64,000 nucleotides of DNA, taken from positions 117,691-181,690 of the forward strand of contig NZ_MPHJ01000009.1 in the NCBI RefSeq assembly GCF_001957125.1. The letters run 5' to 3'. Shown here in pieces: positions 1-9,465 of the stretch; the first letter of the stretch is position 1; each line of letters begins with the position of its first letter. A program made the translations under genes and the position numbers. The stretch is from Shewanella sp. UCD-KL12 (GTDB lineage Bacteria > Pseudomonadota > Gammaproteobacteria > Enterobacterales > Shewanellaceae). The notes under the pieces are model-generated. The model worked only from the letters and a program-made list of their open reading frames with translations. It was not told the DNA's origin and searched no databases.

Positions 1-2766
1 CTCCATGCCAAGGCTGTCTGTCACTGTCATCATCACAGTATAGCTACCAGCTGAAGCATAAGTATGAGTAGGCGACTGAGCGGTACTTGTCTGTCCGTCA
101 CCGAAATTCCACAAATAGCTCATCGCACCTTCACCACCAGTTGTGGTATCGGTAAAAGTGACACTCAAATCACTCGTCACAAAGGTAAAGCCAGCAATTG
201 GCGCTACAGGTAGAGAAACGGTCACCGCTTGCATGCTCTCAACGCTCGCACCTTGTCCATCAGTCACAGTCAAAGTCACTAAGTAGCTGCCAGAGTCTGC
301 ATAGGTGTATACTGGCATCTCTTCTGCACTTGTTGCACTTGAGTCACCAAAGTTCCATAGGTAGGTGTAATTGCCATCTCCCCCCTCAACAGATGCTGTG
401 AATGTCACTGTTCCAGGCACTTCCTGAGTCATAGTAAAGCTTGATGACAAGTCAGAACTTGGCGGCGGTGGAGGCGTTACACCATTATAGTTAAACCTAA
501 CTGTCGCCGTTGACGAGTCAGCGCTCTGTGCTGTGACCTCCATGGTCAAACCTATCTGAGGCAAAATGATGCCAGATTGAGGCTTAGTTGGCGCACTATA
601 ATCTAAGCTGTCATCGAATAGTGAGACTGAACTCAGGTGATCATCCTCAAAGTAGCTCGATTGATTAAACATGCTAAAGGTCGCATCACGGATCTGAGTG
701 CTAGTACCATAGTTACCAATCAAGTTTTGGTCGGCATCGATAACGCCGATTAAACCAGAACCAGGATGTGTGCTCGAGTTATTATCGGCATAGCTAAAGT
801 CCTCTAACCAAAGCAATACACCAGGCTCATAGGAGTGACTATCTAGCCCTGCATCTACACCATTGTGGCTTCTAAGCTGCACGATGTAACGGCGATCAGC
901 GCCTGGACGCTCACTGTCGATACGTGAGAAGCCTGCCAAGGTCATGGTATTTTCAGTCTCAGCATCATCACTATAAATCACGCTAGTGCCATCGGTTATC
1001 TGCAAGTTATCGAACACAAAACCATAGTCACCAACAGCAGGATCAGTAATATACACGATACTTATCTGAGTATTCGCCCTTCCCGCGTAAGCACTTAAAT
1101 CATATTCCAAATCAACCCAATTATTCGCGCCCTCTGCGCCATTGATATCACCTGAGTTACCAGTGATGATGTCCCGAGCAGCATTGGTAGTGTTACTTGC
1201 CTTAGTATGGTTACCCGCAATAACAACACCATCAACCATCAACTGAGCGTAATCGTAATCTAACTCAATATTCCAATGCGCCTTCATGGTTAAGGTTAAC
1301 TGAGCTGCGCTTGGCAGATCTATCTCAAATGACAGCGCATTATTGATCAAATGACCTTGGCCAGAATAATACTGATAACTACCAGCATAGGGCTGCTTAA
1401 ACGGGATAGTTGCTGAAGGCAGCGGAATAGATAGCTGGTTAACCAGTGAATGATTAACCGCTTCGTTCAACTGAACATCAAGACCACTAGCGCCGATGCT
1501 ACTCAGTAACACCTCCTGCTCATTGCTCCAACGTCCCTTGTACCTATCTTGCAGGTAAGTACGTGCATAAGGGCTAAAACCTGTCGGTACCGTCCCCGCA
1601 ATAGCACCTGTCCAGCTGCCGCCAGACATCACAGACCATGAGCCAACGGGTGAACCATCGCCTGAATTGGTGGTGTCATACTCGTCAGGTAACCCGAGGT
1701 CATGACCAAACTCATGGACCACTACGCCAGCAGCGGCATCAATTGGCTGCACCGTATAACCAAATACTTTTTTGCCCGTGCCGGGAATGGTATAACCAGG
1801 CGTATTTCCAGTATAAACGAAAAATCTATGTGACCAGATAGCATCATCAGCAAGTACACCACCACCCGCCTCTTCGCCGATACTTGAGTGAAACAGCATC
1901 ACGTGATCGATATTGCCGTCAGGCTCATCAAAGTTGCCGTCACCATCAATATCGAAAGGATCTTCAACATCGTAACTGGCAAGCTCTTCAGCTGTCATGC
2001 CAGCAACGGCCATAGTTACCGCTTCTTTAACCAGATCGGGAACGGCTTTGTCATCGTCATTACTATCTGGATCGTTACCGCCATAAAAAGCGGCGTTATT
2101 AGCTGCAGTAAACCAGCCTTTTACATCCCCAGTAAAGAAGAAACGCTCACCCGACTCAGCTTGGTAATATTGATACCCAGTCATTAGGTTTTGCCCCTGA
2201 GGACCGGCAAAACCTGTAGTTGAAAACATCAGGTCTTTATAATGTTCAACGGGATAGCTTGGGTAGTACATAGGCGTATCACTGGCGGAGAGTCGATTAT
2301 TATCAAACGGCAGATCGGGAAAATCGATCAATACCCCCAGCACTTTAACGGTTTTAGAGATATCGGCATCGGCGAGTATACCGACAGATCTGTCCATCTT
2401 AGAGATAGAGTTACGCTGTAACGCCTTACTCTGGGCTACAGACTTAAGTCTGCTTTTTTCAAATTGTGCTTCTAAAAGGCGGCCTTTGCTTTGAAAAGTC
2501 GTCGCTCTATGGGTGAAGCGATCAACCGCAGCACGCTTATCATCCTCTGATGCTGATGCTGAAATCTCACCTCGTTTAATCAACCAATACAAGATCTGCT
2601 CTTTATTGATCACCCCTGCATCGGCTAAGGTGCCAATATCTGCTGATACGCTATCTGTTGCCTCTAAAGGCTTAGCGATAACGCTTGATGACGCAACAAC
2701 ACCTAACAGCAGAGATAATGACATGCTGAGTATTGAACGCGGAGAGATACTATTGCCACTCTTCAT
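1..2766 (-). CDS. Secreted M6-family (immune inhibitor A-like) metalloprotease with PKD repeats, 3' end outside window
   Basis: The reading frame is open from an ATG at 2766 to the window edge (922 codons), so the C-terminus is missing. The start follows an AGGAAC ribosome site and gives an N-terminal signal peptide (about residues 1-31). A zinc-protease HEFGH motif lies at residues 351-355, followed by DLGLPDEYD, as in the M6 / immune inhibitor A family. Asp-rich DGDG calcium-like motifs precede it. A proline-rich linker near residue 764 leads into two PKD domains (about 770-862 and 863 onward, each with a WNFGD core). Such enzymes are exported and degrade extracellular proteins; the PKD repeats usually bind substrate or surface. 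Function is by family; the substrate is unknown. Confidence 0.9.
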   Translation of the reverse strand, partial: MKSGNSISPRSILSMSLSLLLGVVASSSVIAKPLEATDSVSADIGTLADAGVINKEQILYWLIKRGEISASASEDDKRAAVDRFTHRATTFQSKGRLLEAQFEKSRLKSVAQSKALQRNSISKMDRSVGILADADISKTVKVLGVLIDFPDLPFDNNRLSASDTPMYYPSYPVEHYKDLMFSTTGFAGPQGQNLMTGYQYYQAESGERFFFTGDVKGWFTAANNAAFYGGNDPDSNDDDKAVPDLVKEAVTMAVAGMTAEELASYDVEDPFDIDGDGNFDEPDGNIDHVMLFHSSIGEEAGGGVLADDAIWSHRFFVYTGNTPGYTIPGTGKKVFGYTVQPIDAAAGVVVHEFGHDLGLPDEYDTTNSGDGSPVGSWSVMSGGSWTGAIAGTVPTGFSPYARTYLQDRYKGRWSNEQEVLLSSIGASGLDVQLNEAVNHSLVNQLSIPLPSATIPFKQPYAGSYQYYSGQGHLINNALSFEIDLPSAAQLTLTMKAHWNIELDYDYAQLMVDGVVIAGNHTKASNTTNAARDIITGNSGDINGAEGANNWVDLEYDLSAYAGRANTQISIVYITDPAVGDYGFVFDNLQITDGTSVIYSDDAETENTMTLAGFSRIDSERPGADRRYIVQLRSHNGVDAGLDSHSYEPGVLLWLEDFSYADNNSSTHPGSGLIGVIDADQNLIGNYGTSTQIRDATFSMFNQSSYFEDDHLSSVSLFDDSLDYSAPTKPQSGIILPQIGLTMEVTAQSADSSTATVRFNYNGVTPPPPPSSDLSSSFTMTQEVPGTVTFTASVEGGDGNYTYLWNFGDSSATSAEEMPVYTYADSGSYLVTLTVTDGQGASVESMQAVTVSLPVAPIAGFTFVTSDLSVTFTDTTTGGEGAMSYLWNFGDGQTSTAQSPTHTYASAGSYTVMMTVTDSLGME

Positions 2767-3222
2767 GTTAATGAGTTCCTTCTGACTTCTTCTACTTAAA
2801 TATCTGTTGTTTGTTACGGATAAACTAAGCCCTGCGGCATTCAAGTTCATCAATCTGGCTTTAAGTTTAGACCTATCCCAACGGGGAGGCATAAAACTAC
2901 AACGAGGTTTACGCTAACGAGCTAAAGGGCTACCTCAGCTAACTGATATAACCCGAAAGAGTACAAAGCAGATAAGTAGAGTAAGCTCTACAACGCCCGA
3001 GCACTCAATTGAAAAGGTAAACACGCTAAATGCCCGAAAACAACATGAACAGAACAAAACAGTAACAGTTGTTTCAGTTGAATGACAATAAAAAAGTATG
3101 ATTTACAGAGTTAAACACTGTGATAAACGCTAAGCCTCAGAAAACTATTAGATTTATCAATCTATATAGCCTAAACAATGACTTAGCCGTACCGATATTC
3201 ACTAAAAAATCATTTTTAAAGA
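2767..3222. other. Gene-free spacer
   Basis: This spacer of about 450 bp between two minus-strand genes is AT-rich toward 3060-3222. I see no credible coding frame, no strong hairpin with a T tract and no repeat shared with the rest of the window. It should hold the promoter of the metalloprotease gene, but I cannot place it with confidence. Confidence 0.5.
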
Positions 3223-5376
3223 CTATTTATTCAACCAATCTTGGTAGATCAACAACAACACAGAGGCTGACCAACTGAAGTTAGTACAATGTAAGCCATC
3301 GCCAGTGAGTGGATCGTAGTTTTCTCTAATTGGCGACTGACCAAGAATACCTTCTCCCTGCTCTACCAATCTTGTCGCTAAGGTTTTGGCCTCAGAATGA
3401 TAACCGTATCGCTGTAAACCAAGTAAACCAAAGAGCGCTTGGTCAAGCCAAACAGGTCCTCGCCAATATTGGGTTGCTGCAAAATTAGGGCTATCTGCAC
3501 TCACCGTAGGAAAAGGGATTTTAGTAGAAAACTGTTGTGGTTTAAGGTGCTTATCAACCATCACCTTCGCCTGCTCTTTTGTTGCAACCCCCGCCCAAAG
3601 TGGCAACCAGCCTTCAACACCTTTACCTGATTCGGTCATCAAAAAGCTGTCTGTCGCATTAAACCTGAGGTCATAGAAAAAACCAGTTTGTAGATCAAAC
3701 ATTTCACTGCGGATCTGCTTCTTTAACTCAATTGCAGCTGAAGACCAGGTCTTGGCCTCATCATTACGGTCAAGCAACGCAGCCATATCGGCTAAAATCT
3801 CTTTTTCGGCAAAAAGGTAAGCATTGAGATCTACTGACTCTTGGGACAGTGAATAACCAATCAGCTCCCCCTTATCATTGAAGTTCTCTAATACCTGTAC
3901 ACTGACGTCATCATCGAACCTAGGGGCATTGTCCATACCCGACTCCCAAGCAGCTGCTTCTATGATGGCAGCCCTATCTAATTTTCCCTCTTTAATATGT
4001 GCAGGGTGCACATTGGCACCATATTCAGCTAAGCCATTGCGATTATGATCTCGATTGCGATACCACCACTGATGATAGCTAACCAGTTTAGGGTACATCT
4101 GGGCAACGAAGGCCAGGTCTTTGCTCTGTTGATAGATCTCCCATACCGCCCAAGCAGCCAATGGTGGTTTGCCGTTGCGCTCATTCCAATTACCTCCCTC
4201 TCCACCTCGGGCAGGATCTTGGTTATAGAAAATAGCATCGGGAAGGTTACCGGCATCTTGAGGGCGAATAATATCCTCGGCGGTAAACTGATAATCAAAC
4301 ATTGCCAGCACATTCGATTTAGCGAGCTCAACATCAAAATGAGACAAAGCAACAGCCTGCTTCCAACTGTCCCAAGCCCAGACGCCATTAAACCATTTGT
4401 AAGTAATCGACGGTGTCACTGCATTGTGCTTCAGGGCGCCAGCTGGACTACGCCAATTATGGATGAGTGTCACCATACTCTTGGCGGCAAGTTGACGAAA
4501 CTCACTCTCCCCTTGTTGAATACCGCTATTGAGCCTTTGCTCCCATCTCTGACGGTTGTCATCCAAGGATGCCTGGGATTGTAGCCAGTTTATCTCACCA
4601 CTAGCTTGTCGCTCATCCTGAGTGTGAAAGTATCTCTGCGCCGTTAATAGCTCAACTGACTGGCCAACCTTGAGCTCAATCGCTGCGCTTTTAGCGCTAT
4701 AGCTATTATCCTTGTTAACCGTTATCTCCACCTTAGGTCCAAACCACAGCTCAAAGCTCGCGTCAGCTAGCTGTATGTTCCAGGTATCCATAACTGGGTT
4801 CAACGTCCAAGCAATACCAGTTTGCCACTGCTGAACTTGCTTTATAAGTTGGTAGTCCTCCAGCTTAAGGTGAGATTGAAATGGCTGACCAGACCAAACG
4901 AGTTGCCAGCGCTGCGCCTTGTTGGATAGATTGGTCAGCGTAGTGGTCACCACTGAAGTGCGGTTATCGCTAAACCCTAAGCTCAATGAGACTGTAACGT
5001 CTGCCCAGGTATACTCTTGATACAGGCCATCAGGTCGACTGTAAATTTTATGCCGCTGAGCCGTTGAAAAATCTCGCTCTAGGCCAGTTTCAGCCTCTTT
5101 CAGTACTAATCTCTGTATGCTGTCACTCAGGTGTAAGCTGTACTCTTGAGCAATAAAAAGTGGCCCAGTAAAGCTACCATAATATTCCTCACTATCGGGT
5201 AGGTGGAACCCATGCCAAGCACCTTGATCAACATAGGTCGCAGCAATACTAAGATTGCCCTTGTTATCACGCTCCTCCATGGAAACTGGCGTCCCTTGAT
5301 AGGGCAAAAGATCATGATATAAAGGAGAATCTATAGCCGATAGGCCCGCGACGCACACTAGAAGACAAGAAAGCAT
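3223..5376 (-). CDS. GH63 family glycoside hydrolase, YgjK-like alpha-glucosidase
   Basis: The 717-residue protein resembles E. coli YgjK (GH63, inverting alpha-glucosidase fold) over its full length. It has an N-terminal beta-sandwich region (about 20-260) and a C-terminal (alpha/alpha)6 barrel with the conserved WNGVWAWDSWK-type, RPQD and GGNWNERN segments. The two carboxylates equivalent to the YgjK catalytic pair are present: Asp482 in WESGMD (general acid) and Glu685 in ENYDPLTG (general base). A short hydrophobic N-terminus suggests export to the periplasm. It stands alone, downstream of no related sugar genes, so its natural substrate (a small alpha-glucoside) is unclear. Confidence 0.88.
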   Translation of the reverse strand: MLSCLLVCVAGLSAIDSPLYHDLLPYQGTPVSMEERDNKGNLSIAATYVDQGAWHGFHLPDSEEYYGSFTGPLFIAQEYSLHLSDSIQRLVLKEAETGLERDFSTAQRHKIYSRPDGLYQEYTWADVTVSLSLGFSDNRTSVVTTTLTNLSNKAQRWQLVWSGQPFQSHLKLEDYQLIKQVQQWQTGIAWTLNPVMDTWNIQLADASFELWFGPKVEITVNKDNSYSAKSAAIELKVGQSVELLTAQRYFHTQDERQASGEINWLQSQASLDDNRQRWEQRLNSGIQQGESEFRQLAAKSMVTLIHNWRSPAGALKHNAVTPSITYKWFNGVWAWDSWKQAVALSHFDVELAKSNVLAMFDYQFTAEDIIRPQDAGNLPDAIFYNQDPARGGEGGNWNERNGKPPLAAWAVWEIYQQSKDLAFVAQMYPKLVSYHQWWYRNRDHNRNGLAEYGANVHPAHIKEGKLDRAAIIEAAAWESGMDNAPRFDDDVSVQVLENFNDKGELIGYSLSQESVDLNAYLFAEKEILADMAALLDRNDEAKTWSSAAIELKKQIRSEMFDLQTGFFYDLRFNATDSFLMTESGKGVEGWLPLWAGVATKEQAKVMVDKHLKPQQFSTKIPFPTVSADSPNFAATQYWRGPVWLDQALFGLLGLQRYGYHSEAKTLATRLVEQGEGILGQSPIRENYDPLTGDGLHCTNFSWSASVLLLIYQDWLNK

Positions 5377-5703
5377 AAAAATACCTATCCCTGATAAAAA
5401 TAGAACCGTTCATCCAACGATAAGGTGTGATAAACAATTGAATACAATATCCAAGAGTATGCTGGTAAGTGAATTTTGATGCAAGCCGATCGACTAAGGT
5501 TAGGCTGCCCTGCTGTAGAACAGGCTTCAGTTAAGATAAGGCTAACAAACAAGCTCAGCCGCAAAATATTAATACAGTCATCCCGGCGATGCTGTTAGCC
5601 GGGAACCAGCTTTTTAAATCAAAACCCTTCTACCGAATGAAAAACTAGATTCTGAAACAAGTTCAGAATGACGATACGATTGAACTAAGGTTTAGCGCAT
5701 AGA
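5377..5703. other. Intergenic region holding one copy of a hairpin repeat
   Basis: The gap between the GH63 gene and yhgN contains no credible ORF. Its central part (5577-5672) is a repeat element described separately. The remainder shows no recognisable site. Confidence 0.5.
5577..5672. repeat. REP/MITE-like element, copy 1 (two hairpins with GTCAT/ATGAC ends)
   Basis: The element begins GTCATCCCGGC and ends TTCAGAATGAC. It contains a CCCGGC...GCCGGG hairpin and an ATTCTGAA/TTCAGAAT hairpin (loop ACAAG). The termini GTCAT and ATGAC are inverted repeats. A shorter second copy with the same two hairpins lies at 8227-8304. Confidence 0.75.
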
Positions 5704-6309
5704 TTACTGAGCAGCCTGCCCAAGATGAGCCATATAACTAGCGATTCCATCAAGGAACATCTGCACTGATATCATTACCAGTACCATGCCCATTAGACGC
5801 TCTACGGCAGTCAAACCCTTCTCGCCGAGAGCCTTAGTGAACACCTTGTAGAACATCAAGATAACAGCACTCGCTCCCCACGCTGCTAGTAAGGCTACCG
5901 TCCAATCCATCATTCGACTGCTATCGGTGTGAGCCAGTAAAATAAGTGCAGCCAATACAGAAGGGCCAGCCATCAAAGGAATAGCCATAGGCACAATAAA
6001 CGGCTCTTCACCCGCCGCTAAGCCAACGACACCACCAGGTTGAGGGAAAATCATACGGATTGCGATGAGGAATAAAATAATACCGCCCGCAATGCTGACA
6101 GACTCAGATTTTAAATTGAGGAAATTTAAGATCGCTTCACCAGCAAAGAGAAATAACAACATAATACCAAGCGCAAACAGTAACTCTCTTATCAGTACTC
6201 GGCGCCTTTTCTTAGGCTCAATATGTCTTAGGATTGACGCAAAAATTGGCAGATTACCGAGTGGATCCATGATAAGAAATAGCATTACTGCGGCTGAGAA
6301 GGTATCCAT
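5704..6309 (-). CDS. yhgN: YhgN-like MarC family integral membrane protein
   Basis: The 201-residue protein has about six hydrophobic segments and the MarC/YhgN signature LIMDPLGNLPIF near the N-terminus. Conserved blocks GGIILFLIAIRMIFP, GEEPFIVPMAIPL and the terminal LMGMVLVM match E. coli YhgN closely in sequence and length (197 aa). MarC family proteins are inner-membrane proteins whose transport role has not been established. The gene stands alone and is divergent from the downstream ZIP/permease-like gene. Confidence 0.88.
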   Translation of the reverse strand: MDTFSAAVMLFLIMDPLGNLPIFASILRHIEPKKRRRVLIRELLFALGIMLLFLFAGEAILNFLNLKSESVSIAGGIILFLIAIRMIFPQPGGVVGLAAGEEPFIVPMAIPLMAGPSVLAALILLAHTDSSRMMDWTVALLAAWGASAVILMFYKVFTKALGEKGLTAVERLMGMVLVMISVQMFLDGIASYMAHLGQAAQ

Positions 6310-6603
6310 AGAGGTTTATTGCCTGGTGTTTTAACGCAAGGGTTTGTCTATATATTCTATAACCATTTGGAAACAAACAGATAGACAATTTCACACAAAA
6401 AGTCACAAGGTGAGGAGATTTATTCTCTGTTGTTGCAGTGCATCAGGCAAACTTCAACATAGATATTGCTTATAGGATGTGCAAAATGCGCTAAAAATTG
6501 AGAAATTATCACATTGGATGTAAATAATGCGACCTAACCTGCTTATTTTGCAGAAACTGGTATACTATCTCGTCGTTTTTCTTTGGTTCCAGCTTAACAA
6601 ATC

Positions 6604-8157
6604 ATGCTCTATCTCTTAGCCAGCTGTATCGCACTATTATTAGGTCCAATTTTCTATCGATTCTTTTCGACTGAGAACGGGCTACAAAAAGGCCTGGACG
6701 GATTTATATTCGTATCACTGGGCGGGCTTGTGCTGCTGCATATTTTACCTGAGCTACTTGAGCATGGTGGCTTTCTTGCCATCATCTTCGTCATCATAGG
6801 TATCTGGGGCCCCACGGCCAGCGAAAAGCTTTTTCACCGCTATTCCGAAGTAACCCACAACCTAACTCTCACCTTGGGCATAGCAGGCTTGCTACTGCAC
6901 ACCATCACAGATGGTGGAGCCATGGTATTGGCACAACAAGATGATACCTCGATATTGCTGGCGTTAGGCATCATATTACATCGACTACCTGTGGGCTTAG
7001 CCATCTGGTGGCTGGTGAAACCACAAGTAGGCAGTCGCTGGGCTATGGCCGTGTTAGCCGCCATGATGGTGCTGACAGGCGTAGGTTATTTTGCTGGGGA
7101 GCAGATGCTTACTCAGCTAAGCCTAGACAATACCGTCTATCTACAGGCTTTTGTCACAGGCTCTATTTTACATGTGGTATTACATCAACCCCATGATCAT
7201 CACTCACCAGAACAGAGCAGTAGCCAGCATCCAGAAAAGCATGAATATCATGCAGGCATAGGCAGCTTACTGGGTATCGGCTTGCTATTTTTACTACTCA
7301 TGTTTGATTCGGGCGGCCATGAACATCACCACCATGACCACAGCACAGAACAACTAGTAGATTGGGTGACCACCTTAGCGCCTGTACTACTACTTAGCTA
7401 TGCAGTGGCCGGATTGAGGTTTAAGTTTGGTTTATCACCACAAAGCTCTCATTTAGGTAAGCGCTGGTTACAGCGGCTCGCGGGGCCTGAAGCTCTTATC
7501 ATTACAGCATTATTGCTAGGGCCTCTCGTTGCCTTATTCCAAATCATTAGCTTGCTGGTTATCGGTGTCTTACTCAGCTATAGCCGAGTCGAACCTACGG
7601 ATCCTCATCTGTCGATACCCGAGTCTCCGTTACGATTTGGTTTTGCTCATATCATAGACAGAAGCGCCCCTTGGATCATACTCAGCCTAGTGCTAGCGAA
7701 TCTTATCGGTCATCCTTCTGTGCCACTAGAGAATCCGATCACTCAAGTTATCGTATTGATGGTGCTGTTTTTACCAATGCGATTCTGCAACTTAGGCGGC
7801 GCAGTCTTAGCTCTTTCTTTAGCTTATAGTGGCTGGAGTATGCCTGCGGTGATGTTAGCTCTAATTGCAGCCCCTATCTTCAACTTGGCGCAACTTAAGC
7901 TCATGACTTGGGTACAAAGAGCACTGGTTATTGGGTTAATCATTACCTGTTTAGCATTCACAGCTATGTTCCAACCACAATGGCATAGTGTACTGACTAT
8001 CCCTGAGCCAATTAGTATAGTTTCGATAGTGATCTTAGCTGGGCTATTTGCCGCCAGCCTACTCCGCTTAGGCCCTCGCAAGTTTATGGCTCGCATCATG
8101 CTACTTAAAGATAAAGCCCATGCGCACAGTCACAGTCATGGCGAGCATAAACACTAA
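6604..8157 (+). CDS. Polytopic membrane protein: ZIP-like N-half joined to permease-like C-half, His-rich loops
   Basis: The 517-residue protein has about 14 hydrophobic segments. The first half carries ZIP-transporter-like positions: HILPE near residue 46, HTITDGG near residue 98 and LHRLPVG near residue 125. These are His/Asp/Glu motifs in membrane helices like those that bind metal in ZIP proteins. A central loop (about 197-255) has two His-rich clusters (HQPHDHH and HEHHHHDH). The second half resembles predicted permeases, with a repeated glycine/proline-rich helix pattern. The C-terminus ends in HAHSHSHGEHKH. I infer a divalent-metal (Zn, Ni or Co) transporter; direction and metal are unknown. 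The start ATG at 6604 begins directly with the first membrane helix. Confidence 0.6.
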   Translation: MLYLLASCIALLLGPIFYRFFSTENGLQKGLDGFIFVSLGGLVLLHILPELLEHGGFLAIIFVIIGIWGPTASEKLFHRYSEVTHNLTLTLGIAGLLLHTITDGGAMVLAQQDDTSILLALGIILHRLPVGLAIWWLVKPQVGSRWAMAVLAAMMVLTGVGYFAGEQMLTQLSLDNTVYLQAFVTGSILHVVLHQPHDHHSPEQSSSQHPEKHEYHAGIGSLLGIGLLFLLLMFDSGGHEHHHHDHSTEQLVDWVTTLAPVLLLSYAVAGLRFKFGLSPQSSHLGKRWLQRLAGPEALIITALLLGPLVALFQIISLLVIGVLLSYSRVEPTDPHLSIPESPLRFGFAHIIDRSAPWIILSLVLANLIGHPSVPLENPITQVIVLMVLFLPMRFCNLGGAVLALSLAYSGWSMPAVMLALIAAPIFNLAQLKLMTWVQRALVIGLIITCLAFTAMFQPQWHSVLTIPEPISIVSIVILAGLFAASLLRLGPRKFMARIMLLKDKAHAHSHSHGEHKH

Positions 8158-8226
8158 GACTGAAATTTTAAGTAAGCTATCAATCAAAGCAGCTCAAGCG
8201 CTAAGCAAGTCGCGAACTGCGAGCTT

Positions 8227-8304
8227 GTCATCCCGGCGATGCTTTTAGCCGGGATCTAGACTGTCGCCCACAAAGACTAGATTCTGAAACAAGTTCAGAA
8301 TGAC
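8227..8304. repeat. REP/MITE-like element, copy 2
   Basis: This element has the same termini (GTCATCCCGGC and TTCAGAATGAC) and the same two hairpins as 5577-5672. The middle is 18 bp shorter and differs in sequence, so the hairpin ends are the conserved part. Both copies are intergenic. Confidence 0.75.
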
Positions 8305-8480
8305 CTAGTGAGACCATTCATTGCCACTATGCTTTACTGTCTCTAGCTTTTTCTTGGCTTATCCTCGCATCTCGTAATTCACAGCCTTCTTCGCTCTTTC
8401 CTTGTCAAAAGCTGCAAATAAATGGCTTTCGAGCACAATCAGGTTTAAATTCAAACAAAGATTAGCTAACGCGAGTATCT

Positions 8481-8603
8481 ATGTGCATTCTGTTTATTGC
8501 TTTAAACCAACATCCTAAGTATCCCTTAATCGTATGTGCTGATTCTGCAATAGATGAGTTTCATCATCTTCAACTAGATAAATTCCACTTCAACCAAAAA
8601 TAG
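8481..8603 (+). pseudogene. Duplicated 5' fragment of the adjacent NRDE gene
   Basis: An ATG at 8481 opens a 40-codon frame whose first 20 residues are identical to those of the intact NRDE gene at 8641. The DNA differs at four codons (2, 11, 15, 20), all synonymous. After codon 20 similarity continues only patchily (DEFHH is shared, with an inserted Ser-Ala-Ile), and a TAG ends the frame. The NRDE tetrad itself is lost. Upstream sequences of the two copies are unrelated, so the duplication begins at or next to the start codon. This is a remnant rather than a functional gene, though a tiny peptide could be made. Confidence 0.75.
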
Positions 8604-8640
8604 ATTAACGTGTAATAACACTCCTCTAGAGTTGAGCCCT

Positions 8641-9408
8641 ATGTGTATTCTGTTTATTGCTTTAAACCAACACCCTAAGTATCCGTTAATCGTATGTGCG
8701 AACCGCGATGAGTTTCATCACCGCCCCACCGAGCAAGCGCACTTCTGGCCACCAGAAAACGAATTACTGGCGGGTAGAGATCTCGAAGCTGGCGGCACTT
8801 GGTTAGGCATTAATAAACAGGGAGATTTTTCTGCGCTCACAAATATAAGGGATCCATTACAGCAACAAGATCAGATGCGGAGCAGAGGAGAGTTAGTATT
8901 AAAGGCACTTCATCCAGATAGCCCTCTCACTCCAACTTGGCTCAGTGAACATAGCGAACACTACAACCCCTTTAACCTTATTTTTGGTAATGCGCAGTCA
9001 CTCTTTTGCTTTAACAGTAAAAAGCGACATACCACCCAGTTAACCAATGGTTTTCACTCCATCAGTAATGGTGCGATCGATGATATTTGGCCTAAGATGG
9101 CCCAAGGTGCGCAAGCGCTCAAAGCGTCAATCTCCCAATGCGATGAGCCAGATATAGATGCACTATTAGCGATAATGAAAGATGAAACCCGTGCTAAAGA
9201 CTCTGAACTACCGCAGACGGGTATAGATTTGGAATGGGAAAGATTACTCTCCTCAATCTATATCAAACACCCAGAGTATGGCACTCGTTCAACGACAATT
9301 ATTGTTCAAGACAGCCAACAAAACACACACTTTACTGAGATCCGATATGACGGCAAAGGACGTAATCTAGGGCAGCAAACATTCCGGGTAGCTAAAACGA
9401 ATAATTAG
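8641..9408 (+). CDS. NRDE family (TANGO2-like) protein
   Basis: The 255-residue protein starts MCILFIAL and carries the family-naming NRDE tetrad at about residues 21-24, then GGTWLGIN near residue 54 and NPFNLI further on. These are features of the NRDE/TANGO2 family, which resembles N-terminal-nucleophile hydrolases with Cys2 as the candidate nucleophile. I chose the ATG at 8641 over an in-frame TTG at 8632 because family members begin Met-Cys. The biochemical role is not settled; eukaryotic TANGO2 affects secretory and lipid/heme physiology. Immediately upstream is a partial duplicate of this gene's 5' end. Confidence 0.85.
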   Translation: MCILFIALNQHPKYPLIVCANRDEFHHRPTEQAHFWPPENELLAGRDLEAGGTWLGINKQGDFSALTNIRDPLQQQDQMRSRGELVLKALHPDSPLTPTWLSEHSEHYNPFNLIFGNAQSLFCFNSKKRHTTQLTNGFHSISNGAIDDIWPKMAQGAQALKASISQCDEPDIDALLAIMKDETRAKDSELPQTGIDLEWERLLSSIYIKHPEYGTRSTTIIVQDSQQNTHFTEIRYDGKGRNLGQQTFRVAKTNN

Positions 9409-9465
9409 GCTTCAAGTGCCGTATACAGAGAGGTGACACTTGAGTATGGGAGTAAAGAACAGATA

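Larger units (their letters stand above)
8158..8640. other. Intergenic region with repeat element and duplicated gene stub
   Basis: Between the metal-transporter-like gene and the NRDE gene lie a second REP/MITE-like copy (8227-8304) and a 40-codon duplicate of the start of the NRDE gene (8481-8603). The rest shows no gene. Confidence 0.7.

Noticed and set aside
4045..4584. 179-codon ORF on the plus strand
   Set aside because: It lies antisense to the highly conserved GH63 gene and has no start signal or protein features of its own.
8632..8640. Upstream TTG start for the NRDE protein
   Set aside because: Family members begin Met-Cys with Cys as candidate nucleophile; the ATG at 8641 fits and the TTG has no better ribosome site.
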